Shown: positions 54,436 to 62,740 of the stretch, one piece after another
How the letters are laid out: every line of letters starts with the position of its first letter
Position numbering within the stretch: the stretch's first letter is position 1
DNA from: Enterobacteriaceae bacterium 89
GTDB lineage: Bacteria > Pseudomonadota > Gammaproteobacteria > Enterobacterales > Enterobacteriaceae
DNA length: 64,000 nucleotides
Direction: 5' to 3'
NCBI GenBank assembly: GCA_014156375.1
Contig: RQJH01000003.1
Coordinates: 372,001 to 436,000, forward strand
Translations under genes and position numbers: made by a program
The notes under the pieces: generated by a model
Databases searched by the model: none
What the model was told of the DNA's origin: nothing
Seen by the model: only the letters and a program-made list of their open reading frames with translations

Positions 54436-55083
54436 ATGGAAACCATTCATTACATGATTGATAACTGGAGTTATCTGGCCACCCTGACCTGGCAGCACCT
54501 GTGGCTGGTTCTGCTGGCCGTTGGACTGGCGATTATCATCGGCGTGCCGCTCGGCATCCTGATTGTGCGCCACAAATGGCTGGCTACTCCGATTCTGGGG
54601 CTGACAACCCTGCTGCTGACCGTGCCGTCTATCGCGCTGTTCGGCCTGATGATCCCGCTGTTTTCGCTGATCGGTCAGGGTATTGGCGCCCTGCCAGCCA
54701 TTACTGCGGTGTTTCTCTATTCTCTGCTGCCGATTGTGCGTAACACCCACACCGCGCTCGACAGTCTCCCTCCGGGGCTGCGGGAAGCCGGGCGCGGCAT
54801 CGGCATGACTTTCTGGCAGCGTCTGCGCTGGGTGGAAATCCCTATGGCGCTGCCCGTCATCTTTGGCGGCATTCGTACCGCCGTGGTGATGAATATCGGC
54901 GTGATGGCGATTGCCGCAGTGATTGGCGCAGGCGGCCTGGGCCTGCTGTTGCTGAACGGTATCGGCGGCAGCGATATCCGAATGTTAATTGCCGGGGCGC
55001 TGATGATTTGCCTGCTGGCTATTGTGCTCGACTGGTTGCTGCATCGTCTGCAGATTGTCCTGACACCTAAGGGGATCCGATAA
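54436..55083 (+). CDS. osmW: osmoprotectant ABC transporter permease OsmW-type
   Basis: The second permease of the OsmU-type transporter (215 aa) has about five helices and the EAA loop REAGRGIGMTFWQRLRWVEIP. Its stop overlaps the ATPase start by one base (TAATG), so translation is coupled. It forms the channel together with the OsmY-type permease. Confidence 0.88.
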   Translation: METIHYMIDNWSYLATLTWQHLWLVLLAVGLAIIIGVPLGILIVRHKWLATPILGLTTLLLTVPSIALFGLMIPLFSLIGQGIGALPAITAVFLYSLLPIVRNTHTALDSLPPGLREAGRGIGMTFWQRLRWVEIPMALPVIFGGIRTAVVMNIGVMAIAAVIGAGGLGLLLLNGIGGSDIRMLIAGALMICLLAIVLDWLLHRLQIVLTPKGIR

Positions 55084-56231
55084 TGATAAAACTAGAAAAT
55101 CTCACCAAACAGTTTACTCAGAAAAACGGCCAGAGCTTCAACGCCGTGGATAACGTTAACCTCAACGTGCCGGAAGGCGAAATGTGCGTGCTGCTGGGTC
55201 CTTCCGGCTGCGGCAAAACCACTACCCTGAAAATGATTAACCGGCTGATCCCCGCCAGCAGCGGCAAGATTTTGATCAATGGCCAGGACACCAGCGACAT
55301 GGATACCGTAACGCTGCGCCGCAATATCGGTTACGTGATCCAACAGATTGGCCTGTTCCCCAATATGACCATCGAAGAGAACATCACCGTGGTGCCGCGC
55401 ATGCTGGGCTGGGATAAAGCCCGTTACCAGGCGCGTGCGACAGAGCTGATGGATATGGTGGCGATGGATCCGAAAAAATTCCTCAATCGCTATCCGAAAG
55501 AGATGTCCGGCGGGCAGCAGCAGCGTATTGGCGTGATTCGTGCACTGGCGGCCGATCCTCCGGTACTTCTGATGGATGAACCTTTCGGCGCCGTCGACCC
55601 GATTAACCGTGAAGTGATTCAGAACCAGTTTCTGGAAATGCAGCGTCAGCTGAAAAAAACGGTGATGCTGGTCAGCCATGATATCGACGAAGCGCTGAAG
55701 CTGGGCGACCGTATCGCCGTATTCCGTCAGGGACGCATCGTGCAGTGCGCCAGCCCGGACGAACTGCTGGCAAAACCGGCGAACGAATTTGTTGGCTCGT
55801 TTGTCGGTCAGGATCGCACGCTTAAGCGTCTGCTGCTGGTTTCTGCGGGCGATGTCACGGACCAGCAGCCCACGCTGACCGTCCAGCGCGATACCGCCCT
55901 GCCGGAAGCCTTCGCCACCATGGACGATAACGATATTCGCGCCATTACGGTGGTGGACAGCAGCGGTAAACCGTTGGGCTACGTCAAACGCCGTGAGGCG
56001 AAAAACGCCAGCGGAAGCTGTGCCGACCTGCTACATCCCTTCCGCGTGACGGGTAAAGCCGATGACAACCTGCGCGTGGTGCTGTCAAAACTCTACGAGA
56101 GCAACACCAGCTGGATGCCGATTGTGGATGAGGACGGTCGCTACAACGGCGAGATTTCACAGGATTATATCGCCGATTACCTCAGCTCCGGTCGTACTCG
56201 TCGGGCGCTGAATATTGGCTCGGTGGATTAA
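55083..56231 (+). CDS. osmV: osmoprotectant ABC transporter ATPase OsmV-type with CBS domains
   Basis: The 382-residue ATPase drives the OsmU-type transporter. Walker A GPSGCGKTT (near residue 39), the Q-loop region, ABC signature SGGQQQRIG (near 140) and Walker B VLLMDEPFGAVD (near 160) are complete. The C-terminal part (about 250-380) is a tandem CBS domain, which in relatives senses ionic strength. It overlaps osmW by one base and ends the operon. A convergent lipoprotein gene follows. Confidence 0.92.
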   Translation: MIKLENLTKQFTQKNGQSFNAVDNVNLNVPEGEMCVLLGPSGCGKTTTLKMINRLIPASSGKILINGQDTSDMDTVTLRRNIGYVIQQIGLFPNMTIEENITVVPRMLGWDKARYQARATELMDMVAMDPKKFLNRYPKEMSGGQQQRIGVIRALAADPPVLLMDEPFGAVDPINREVIQNQFLEMQRQLKKTVMLVSHDIDEALKLGDRIAVFRQGRIVQCASPDELLAKPANEFVGSFVGQDRTLKRLLLVSAGDVTDQQPTLTVQRDTALPEAFATMDDNDIRAITVVDSSGKPLGYVKRREAKNASGSCADLLHPFRVTGKADDNLRVVLSKLYESNTSWMPIVDEDGRYNGEISQDYIADYLSSGRTRRALNIGSVD

Positions 56232-56279
56232 TCAAAGCCCTGCGGCGTATTGATTTCGCCGCAGGATTTGCCGAAGGTT

Positions 56280-56690
56280 TTAACGTTTAAAATCGAAAAC
56301 CGCGTTTTTAAACATCTGGTAGACCTTGTCATTCGGCGCAGGTGGAATAGCGGCATTTTTAACTGCATCCACTGCAGCTATACAAAAATCTTTATCACCT
56401 GCTTCAGCGTTAGCCTGAGTAATACTTCCGTTGCGCTGAAGCACAACTCTTACCGTACACTCTTTCCCCCGCCATTTTTCTGGCTCGATAAGTTTCATAT
56501 CTACGGCATGCTTAATCTTTCCTGCATAACCCGATGGCGATTGATCGTCGCGCCCATTGGGCGTGCTATTTAACGATCCGAGCAGGTCATCGACCTGCGT
56601 CATACCATCACTGGCTTTAGCGGAACTGTGCTGAGTCCCGTTACAGCCAACCAGTGCCAGAATTGCTATCAACATTAATTTTTTCATCAT
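56280..56690 (-). CDS. lipoprotein with TolA C-terminal-like domain
   Basis: This protein of about 136 residues has a lipobox (LALVGC, Cys16) and then, from about residue 52, a segment that follows the TolA domain III pattern: YAGKIKHAVDMKL, the CTVRVVLQRNGSITQANAEA cysteine strand, DFCIAAVDAVKNAAIPPAP and the final YQMFKNAVFDFKR. Both cysteines of the TolA domain III disulfide are kept. It lacks the TolA membrane helix and long helical stalk. TolA domain III binds TolB, phage g3p and colicins. The role is unknown; it may modulate Tol-Pal or act as a decoy (inference). Confidence 0.8.
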   Translation of the reverse strand: MMKKLMLIAILALVGCNGTQHSSAKASDGMTQVDDLLGSLNSTPNGRDDQSPSGYAGKIKHAVDMKLIEPEKWRGKECTVRVVLQRNGSITQANAEAGDKDFCIAAVDAVKNAAIPPAPNDKVYQMFKNAVFDFKR

Positions 56691-56817
56691 TCCCTGTTTC
56701 CTTTTTTATTAGTGCGGCGAGTTTAACCTCACCAATGCGGCGCACAAATGGCTTTTATCAAGCAACCTCAGTGGCTTGTGTATATCATTCAGTATCCCTC
56801 TTTGACCCGTAGAGCCG

Positions 56818-58113
56818 ATGCACCGTCTTCACGCTTACCCCGATATTCAGGCGATGTTCCGCCGTCTGTTGATTGCCACTCTGGTGGGGATCTTTGCCGC
56901 GCTTGCCGTCGCGTTATTTCGCCATGCCATGTACCTGCTGGAGTGGTTACTGCTCAGCAATGACAGCCGCAGCCTGGTCAATGCCGCGAGCGGGCTGCCG
57001 TGGTGGCGCAGGTTGTTAACTCCCGCCCTGGGGGGTCTTGCCGCAGGCTTATTGCTGTGGAGCTGGCAGCGCTATACCCGTCAGCGTCCGCATGCGCCGA
57101 CGGACTATATGGAAGCGCTGGAAACGGAAGACGGCAAATTCGACTACGGTGCCAGCCTGATTAAATCCCTGGCTTCTCTGCTGGTGGTAGTCAGCGGTAG
57201 CGCCATTGGCCGCGAAGGGGCGATGATCCTGCTGGCGTCACTTGCCGCTTCGGCTTTTGCCCAGCGTTTCACGCCGAAATCAGAATGGAAATTATGGATC
57301 GCTTGCGGGGCCGCAGCCGGGATGGCAAGCGCCTATCATGCGCCGCTGGCAGGCAGCCTGTTTATCGCGGAAATCCTGTTTGGCACGCTGATGCTGGCTT
57401 CATTAGGCCCGGTGGTGGTCTCTGCCGTCATCGCCTTACTGATGACCAATCTGCTGAGCGGCGGCCCGGAAGTGCTTTATAACGTACAGGTCAATGCCCC
57501 GCACGGAGCCGGAACCTATGGGCTGATGCTGGCAACAGGTCTGCTGGCAGGGTTATGCGGCCCGCTATTTGTCTGGCTGATGGGCTTCAGCCACGGGCTT
57601 TTCCTGCGTCTGAAGCTTTCACCGCCTTGGCAGCTGGCGCTTGGCGGAACGCTTGTCGGGCTGCTGTCGCTGCTGACGCCTGCGGTATGGGGCAACGGCT
57701 ACAGCGTCGTGCAAAGCTATTTATCTGCTCCGCCGGTATTCACTCTGATTGCCGGGGTATTCGTGTGTAAATTACTGGCGGTATTAGCCAGCAGCGGCTC
57801 CGGCGCACCCGGTGGCGTGTTTACGCCAACGCTGTTTGTCGGCATGGCCGTGGGGATGCTGTTTGCCAGAATGTGGGGAGTCTGGTTGCCGGATGGCAAT
57901 GAAATGGCCGTTCTGTTGGGATTAACCGGGATGGCTACGCTGTTGGCCGCCACCACGCATGCGCCCATTATGTCGACGCTGATGATCTGTGAAATGACCG
58001 GGCAATATGCTCTGTTGCCCGGCCTGTTGATTTCCTGCGTGGTGGCTTCCGTGCTTTCGCGGACCCTACGCCAGGACTCGATCTACCGCCAACACGTCAC
58101 CGAACATCGTTAA
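56818..58113 (+). CDS. clcB: CLC-type chloride channel/antiporter ClcB
   Basis: This 431-residue CLC family membrane protein matches E. coli ClcB. The family motifs are the [19 protein letters not shown] segment with the gating glutamate, and [16 protein letters not shown] near residue 330. In E. coli ClcA and ClcB help extreme acid resistance as H+/Cl- exchangers. An internal Met at residue 12 (56851) could be an alternative start. Its 3' end overlaps the convergent ynfK by 48 bases. Confidence 0.93.
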   Translation: MHRLHAYPDIQAMFRRLLIATLVGIFAALAVALFRHAMYLLEWLLLSNDSRSLVNAASGLPWWRRLLTPALGGLAAGLLLWSWQRYTRQRPHAPTDYMEALETEDGKFDYGASLIKSLASLLVVVSGSAIGREGAMILLASLAASAFAQRFTPKSEWKLWIACGAAAGMASAYHAPLAGSLFIAEILFGTLMLASLGPVVVSAVIALLMTNLLSGGPEVLYNVQVNAPHGAGTYGLMLATGLLAGLCGPLFVWLMGFSHGLFLRLKLSPPWQLALGGTLVGLLSLLTPAVWGNGYSVVQSYLSAPPVFTLIAGVFVCKLLAVLASSGSGAPGGVFTPTLFVGMAVGMLFARMWGVWLPDGNEMAVLLGLTGMATLLAATTHAPIMSTLMICEMTGQYALLPGLLISCVVASVLSRTLRQDSIYRQHVTEHR

Positions 58114-58761
58114 ATCGATATATTGCGCTAACTCGCGCTGCTCGGCTCTTGGCAGATAAGGCAGCTCGCCCACCAGCGGCGCGGGGAGTTTCTTGCACAG
58201 GACATCGATAATTTCTGCGTAGTGCGCCAGTCCTGGGTTGATGCGGTTTGCCACCCAGCCAATCACCGGCAGACCGTCATTGGCGATCGCCTGCGCCGTC
58301 AACAGCGCATGGTTAATACAGCCTTCCTGGATCCCAACCACCATCACTACCGGCAGCTGTTCCTGCACCACCCATTCAGAAAGCGGACGCAGATCGTTCA
58401 TCAGGCTACGCCAGCCGCCGGTGCCCTCGACCACCACGTGATCGACGCTGTTGCTGAGCGTTGCCAGGCCATTCGATAACAGGGAATAGTTAATCGGACA
58501 GCTATGGGCAACGCTGCTCTCTTCTTCGCTCAGCGCAATCGGGTTAATCGCGCTATAGGGTAATTCCACAGTGGAAACGCTTTGCAACACTAACGCATCT
58601 TTATTGCGCAGCCCTTCTGGCGTTTCTTTGCTGCCTTTAGCGACAGGCTTGTAGCCCGCCACACTTTTTCCGTTGGCAGCCAGCGCCTGCAGCAGTGCGC
58701 GCGAAACAACAGTTTTGCCTACGGCGGTATCCGTACCAGTTATAAAGAAACGCTTAAGCAT
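58066..58761 (-). CDS. ynfK: ATP-dependent dethiobiotin synthetase BioD2 (YnfK)
   Basis: BioD makes the ureido ring of dethiobiotin from DAPA, CO2 and ATP. The 231 residues (start 58761, E. coli length) have the P-loop GTDTAVGKT at the N-terminus and the conserved [14 protein letters not shown]. It is a second BioD copy in E. coli-like genomes, with a weaker documented role than BioD1. The gene is convergent with clcB with an unusual 48-base overlap, and upstream of mlc. Confidence 0.93.
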   Translation of the reverse strand: MLKRFFITGTDTAVGKTVVSRALLQALAANGKSVAGYKPVAKGSKETPEGLRNKDALVLQSVSTVELPYSAINPIALSEEESSVAHSCPINYSLLSNGLATLSNSVDHVVVEGTGGWRSLMNDLRPLSEWVVQEQLPVVMVVGIQEGCINHALLTAQAIANDGLPVIGWVANRINPGLAHYAEIIDVLCKKLPAPLVGELPYLPRAEQRELAQYIDLTMFGDVLAVDRVLA

Positions 58762-58888
58762 GACTTGCTCCACAGCCTTGACGTGAACATATAAATCGGG
58801 GTGATAATTTACGACCGGGAAAGTCTACGTGAAGCGGCGAAATGCCAGACTGATTTAGCGCAATTTTTGGCAAAACAATGAAATTTTG

Positions 58889-60109
58889 TTAACCCTGTAA
58901 CAACCTGATCAGCAGCGAACCGTTATACAGCGCGTCTTTCACCAGCGCAGCGCCGGTCATGGTACCCCGGTTAAGGAACTGAGTGCTTTCAACGGCGATA
59001 TGCTGACTGTACGCAGGCAGCGACTGCTGACGGATGCAGGAGCTGATAGCGGGGAACAAAATATCCGCTGCCTGATTAAAGGGGGAACCGATAAGAATTT
59101 TTTGCGGATTGAATAAATTCACCATGATGGCGAGGATCCGCCCGACGTGGGTACCCACGCCGCTAATGATATCTTTCGCCAATAAATCGCCCTGCAGTGC
59201 CGCCTGGCACAGCCATTCCACGCTGAGCGGTTGCTGGTGCAGCATCGAACTCATCGACTGCTGCATGCGAACTTTGGTCAGCGCCAGCACACTTTCCACA
59301 CTGGCGATGGTTTCCAGACAGCCGTGGTTGCCGCAGTAACAGCGCTGACCGTAAGGATCGACCTGTGTATGGCCAATTTCCACCAGGCTGCTGCTGCCCG
59401 CATGAAGCAGGCGACCGTCGGTAATCACCCCAGCTCCAACGTTATGGTCAATCACCACCTGAATCACATCTCGTGCGCCGCGGGAAGCGCCAAACAGGGC
59501 CTCCGCCATGGTCCAGGCGCTGATGTCGTGCTGCAGATAAACCGGTACGCCGGTGCGTGACTCCAGCGCCTCGCCCAGCGCGACATCTTTCACATCGTCA
59601 TAAAACGGCATCCGGTGGATGATGCCATTTTCGGTGTCGATAATGCCGGGTAAGGTAATGGCTATCGCCGTGAGGCGTTCCAGCTTCTGCTGATGGCGGA
59701 TGAAAAACTGATCGATATGGTCAATCACCCGTTCAAGAAAAGGCTTTTCGTCAACCAGCGGAAGAGTCTGTTCTTCCTCTACCACCAGTTTGCTGCTGAG
59801 GTCACGCAGGGCGAGGTTGATTTCGCCCCGGCTGATGCGCAAAGAGAGGTAATGCCAGGCTTCGGTTTCCACCATCAGGCCAACCGCCGGACGGCCACGG
59901 CTGCCTGGCTCCTGAATTTCGGTTTCCTGAACCAGATGGGCTTCCAGCATTTCCCGGACGATCTTGGTGATGCTCGCCGGAGCCAGCTGAGCAAGGCGAG
60001 AAAGGTCGATACGCGACACCGGGCCAAGCTGATCAATCAGGCGATAGACCGCCCCTGCGTTGGTCTGCTTGATCTGATCGATATGCCCTGGCTGACTTTC
60101 TGCTACCAC
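58889..60109 (-). CDS. mlc: global glucose-response repressor Mlc
   Basis: Mlc (DgsA) is a ROK-family repressor of ptsG, manXYZ, malT and ptsHI, released when PtsG is sequestered by glucose transport. The 406 residues from the GTG at 60109 match the E. coli length. The HTH is N-terminal (PASITKIVREMLEAHLV), and the zinc motif is GHTQVDPYGQRCYCGNHGCLE (one His and three Cys, about residues 247-267). The longer frame to 60181 is not conserved. Confidence 0.95.
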   Translation of the reverse strand: MVAESQPGHIDQIKQTNAGAVYRLIDQLGPVSRIDLSRLAQLAPASITKIVREMLEAHLVQETEIQEPGSRGRPAVGLMVETEAWHYLSLRISRGEINLALRDLSSKLVVEEEQTLPLVDEKPFLERVIDHIDQFFIRHQQKLERLTAIAITLPGIIDTENGIIHRMPFYDDVKDVALGEALESRTGVPVYLQHDISAWTMAEALFGASRGARDVIQVVIDHNVGAGVITDGRLLHAGSSSLVEIGHTQVDPYGQRCYCGNHGCLETIASVESVLALTKVRMQQSMSSMLHQQPLSVEWLCQAALQGDLLAKDIISGVGTHVGRILAIMVNLFNPQKILIGSPFNQAADILFPAISSCIRQQSLPAYSQHIAVESTQFLNRGTMTGAALVKDALYNGSLLIRLLQG

Positions 60110-60236
60110 CACAGACTTCCTTATTTTCGCGCTTCGAAATAAACTTTCGCTATGGTGAAGCACTTCGACGTAACTCGTCAAATTTTTACTTAGGCTTGTG
60201 ATTTACTGCACATTTTTTCGTACCTTTTAGGAAGAA

Positions 60237-61130
60237 TTACCGATTAATGGTCGCCGAAAGCAGCTCGCGAAAACGAACGGCCGCCTGGCTGAGTTGATGA
60301 TGTTTTGACCACACCAGCCACATCTCTGACACGGCATCCGGATCGCTGATGGGCAGCCAGCGAATTTCATCAAGCTGCACGCGCTGAAAGGAAGCGGGAA
60401 GCACGGAAACGCCGAGCCCAGCGGCCACCAGGCCGATAATCGTCATCGCTTCGCCGACCTCCTGGGTGATGACTGGCGTACCGTAGCGGCGCAGCAGCCC
60501 CAGAATATCGTCATACAGCCCGGTCCCGACGTGCGGATCAAAGAAAACCAGCGGCTCAGCCACCAGCTCCGCCAGCGAAACGGCATCTTTACGCGCCAGC
60601 GGGTTATCACGGGGGATCATCGCCAGAAGCGGTTCGCGCAGCAGCACCTGGCGTTCAAGGTTTTCCGGCAGCGGCGTCTTGCGCATTAATCCCAAATCCA
60701 GCGTGCCCGCCCCTAACGGCGCAATCTGTTCACGAGTGTTGCTTTCTCTGGCCGACAGATGCACATCCGGATAGCGGCGGCGAAAGTGAGAGAGCGTGGC
60801 CGAAACGGCGCTAATAAACGGCGCAGAAGAGGTAAAACCGATCCGCAGCTCCCCCGTTTCGCCCTGATGAAGCCTTGCCGCGCGCGCGGCGGCCTCTTCC
60901 ACCTGATTCAGAATTTGTCGGCTGTCGTTCAGGAACTGCTTTCCGGCAGCGGTCAGGCTTACGCTGCGGTTGGTGCGGGCAAACAGTCTGGCGTCAATCT
61001 GTTGCTCAAGGATCTGAATTTGCTGGCTTAGCGGCGGCTGGGAAATATTGAGGCGCAAAGCCGCACGACCAAAATGCAGCTCTTCCGCCACGGCGACAAA
61101 GTAACGTAAATGACGAAGCTCGATATTCAT
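60237..61130 (-). CDS. ynfL: LysR-family regulator YnfL
   Basis: The 297-residue LysR regulator has its HTH at residues 1-60 (HLRYFVAVAEELHFGRAALR, then LNISQPPLSQQI) and a substrate domain with the RIGFTSSAPF segment. It is divergent from ynfM, as in E. coli, so it probably controls the transporter. The effector is unknown. Confidence 0.92.
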   Translation of the reverse strand: MNIELRHLRYFVAVAEELHFGRAALRLNISQPPLSQQIQILEQQIDARLFARTNRSVSLTAAGKQFLNDSRQILNQVEEAAARAARLHQGETGELRIGFTSSAPFISAVSATLSHFRRRYPDVHLSARESNTREQIAPLGAGTLDLGLMRKTPLPENLERQVLLREPLLAMIPRDNPLARKDAVSLAELVAEPLVFFDPHVGTGLYDDILGLLRRYGTPVITQEVGEAMTIIGLVAAGLGVSVLPASFQRVQLDEIRWLPISDPDAVSEMWLVWSKHHQLSQAAVRFRELLSATINR

Positions 61131-61234
61131 ATCTTTAAGGTCTTATTTGAGATAATTAATATATTAGACAGAATATTTCTATTTTCTTACTCTGTGAAGG
61201 TGACTTTTAAGCCGTTATCACGCAAGGATTTCCA

Positions 61235-62485
61235 GTGAACCGTACGACCACCGTTGACAACGTTCCGCCCAGAGACGTTGTTGCTCCCCGCCCTTCTGAG
61301 CCAGCCCAGTTTATTCAGCGTGGTACTCCACAATTTATTCGCGTAACCCTCGCCCTGTTTTCCGCCGGGCTGGCGACCTTTGCGCTGCTGTACTGCGTAC
61401 AGCCAATCCTGCCGGTGCTGTCCCATGAGTTTGGCGTATCACCGGCCAGCGCCAGTATTTCCCTGTCTGTCTCCACGGCGCTGCTGGCGGTCGGACTGCT
61501 GTTTACCGGGCCGCTGTCGGATGCCATCGGGCGTAAACAGGTAATGGTCACCGCGCTGCTGCTGGCCTCCTGCTGTACTTTGCTCTCGACGATGATGACC
61601 AGCTGGCACGGCATTCTGATCATGCGCGCGCTGATTGGCCTTTCGCTCAGCGGCGTGGCGGCGGTTGGTATGACCTATCTCAGTGAGGAAATTCACCCTA
61701 GCTTTGTCGCGTTTTCAATGGGGCTGTACATCAGCGGCAACTCGATTGGCGGGATGAGCGGACGTCTGCTCACCGGGGTAATGACTGACTTCTTCGGCTG
61801 GCGTATTGCTATCGCGATGATTGGCTGTTTTGCGCTGGCGGCAGCGCTGATGTTCTGGCGCATTCTGCCGGACTCACGCCACTTTAAACCCTCGTCGCTG
61901 CGGCCAAAAACCCTGTTCATCAACTTCCGTCTTCACTGGCGGGATCGGGGTTTACCGCTGCTGTTTGCCGAAGGTTTCCTGCTGATGGGCGCTTTCGTCA
62001 CGCTGTTTAACTACATTGGCTATCGCCTGATGATGTCGCCATGGTCGTTGAGCCAGGCGGTGGTCGGGCTGCTGTCGGTCGCCTATCTGACGGGCACGTG
62101 GAGCTCACCGAAGGCCGGTGTCATGACTCAGCGCTACGGTCGTGGCCCGGTGATGATCTTCTTTATTGCGGTGATGCTCTGCGGGCTGTTGCTGACCCTG
62201 TTCTCCTCACTGTGGCTGATCTTTACCGGCATGTTGCTGTTTTCCGCAGGCTTCTTTGCCGCCCACTCGGTCGCCAGTAGCTGGATTGGTCCACGCGCTC
62301 GTCGCGCCCGCGGTCAGGCTTCTTCACTCTATTTGTTCAGCTACTATCTGGGTTCAAGCATTGCAGGCACGCTGGGCGGGGTGTTCTGGCATCAGTGGGG
62401 ATGGAATGGCGTCGGCGGGTTTATTTCAGCAATGCTGGTCCTGGCGCTTGTCACCGGTCTTGGCCTGCACAAACGCCTGCGTTAG
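61235..62485 (+). CDS. ynfM: MFS transporter YnfM
   Basis: This 416-residue major facilitator protein of the CynX/YnfM group has 12 helices and the loop GPLSDAIGRKQVMVTALLL. It starts at a GTG, with an AAGGAT element. In E. coli YnfM exports some drugs and arabinose-related compounds only weakly, so the natural substrate is open. It is divergent from ynfL. A short GC-rich hairpin (GGCCCGCGCCTTGCGGGC) follows the stop. Confidence 0.92.
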   Translation: MNRTTTVDNVPPRDVVAPRPSEPAQFIQRGTPQFIRVTLALFSAGLATFALLYCVQPILPVLSHEFGVSPASASISLSVSTALLAVGLLFTGPLSDAIGRKQVMVTALLLASCCTLLSTMMTSWHGILIMRALIGLSLSGVAAVGMTYLSEEIHPSFVAFSMGLYISGNSIGGMSGRLLTGVMTDFFGWRIAIAMIGCFALAAALMFWRILPDSRHFKPSSLRPKTLFINFRLHWRDRGLPLLFAEGFLLMGAFVTLFNYIGYRLMMSPWSLSQAVVGLLSVAYLTGTWSSPKAGVMTQRYGRGPVMIFFIAVMLCGLLLTLFSSLWLIFTGMLLFSAGFFAAHSVASSWIGPRARRARGQASSLYLFSYYLGSSIAGTLGGVFWHQWGWNGVGGFISAMLVLALVTGLGLHKRLR

Positions 62486-62520
62486 TCTCTTTCCTTGTGG
62501 CCCGCGCCTTGCGGGCTGCT

Positions 62521-62613
62521 CTACCAGATACCGAGAAAGGTGGTCAGTCCCACCATATCTCTCACCGCGTCAATCGACAGCAGCGTGATAAAGATCCAGA
62601 TGAACGGGTTCAT
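62521..62613 (-). CDS. candidate 30-residue membrane protein
   Basis: The ORF starts MNPFIWIFITLLSIDAVRDM and ends LTTFLGIW, and has a hydrophobic segment from about residue 3 to 14, with a second weakly hydrophobic stretch. The ribosome binding site is poor (GAGCGG at a long distance). It lies between ynfM and the M32 peptidase gene. It resembles the single-pass small proteins of enterobacteria, but I cannot name it, and translation is doubtful. Confidence 0.4.
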   Translation of the reverse strand: MNPFIWIFITLLSIDAVRDMVGLTTFLGIW

Positions 62614-62740
62614 GATTTGCCGCTCGCTGTTGTTAATCCAGTGTTAATTATGGACCAGGCCGCGCTTTTGCCCTCATACTTTAGTATTGTTCTTTGACCC
62701 TCTTCTCACATCCGATTCGTTCATCCGGAGCAGGCCAATA

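Noticed and set aside
53638-54750. 370-residue frame antisense to osmX and osmW
   Set aside because: It is a shadow of two well-supported genes, rich in Gln/His/Arg as expected of a reverse-complement reading of GC-rich coding DNA.
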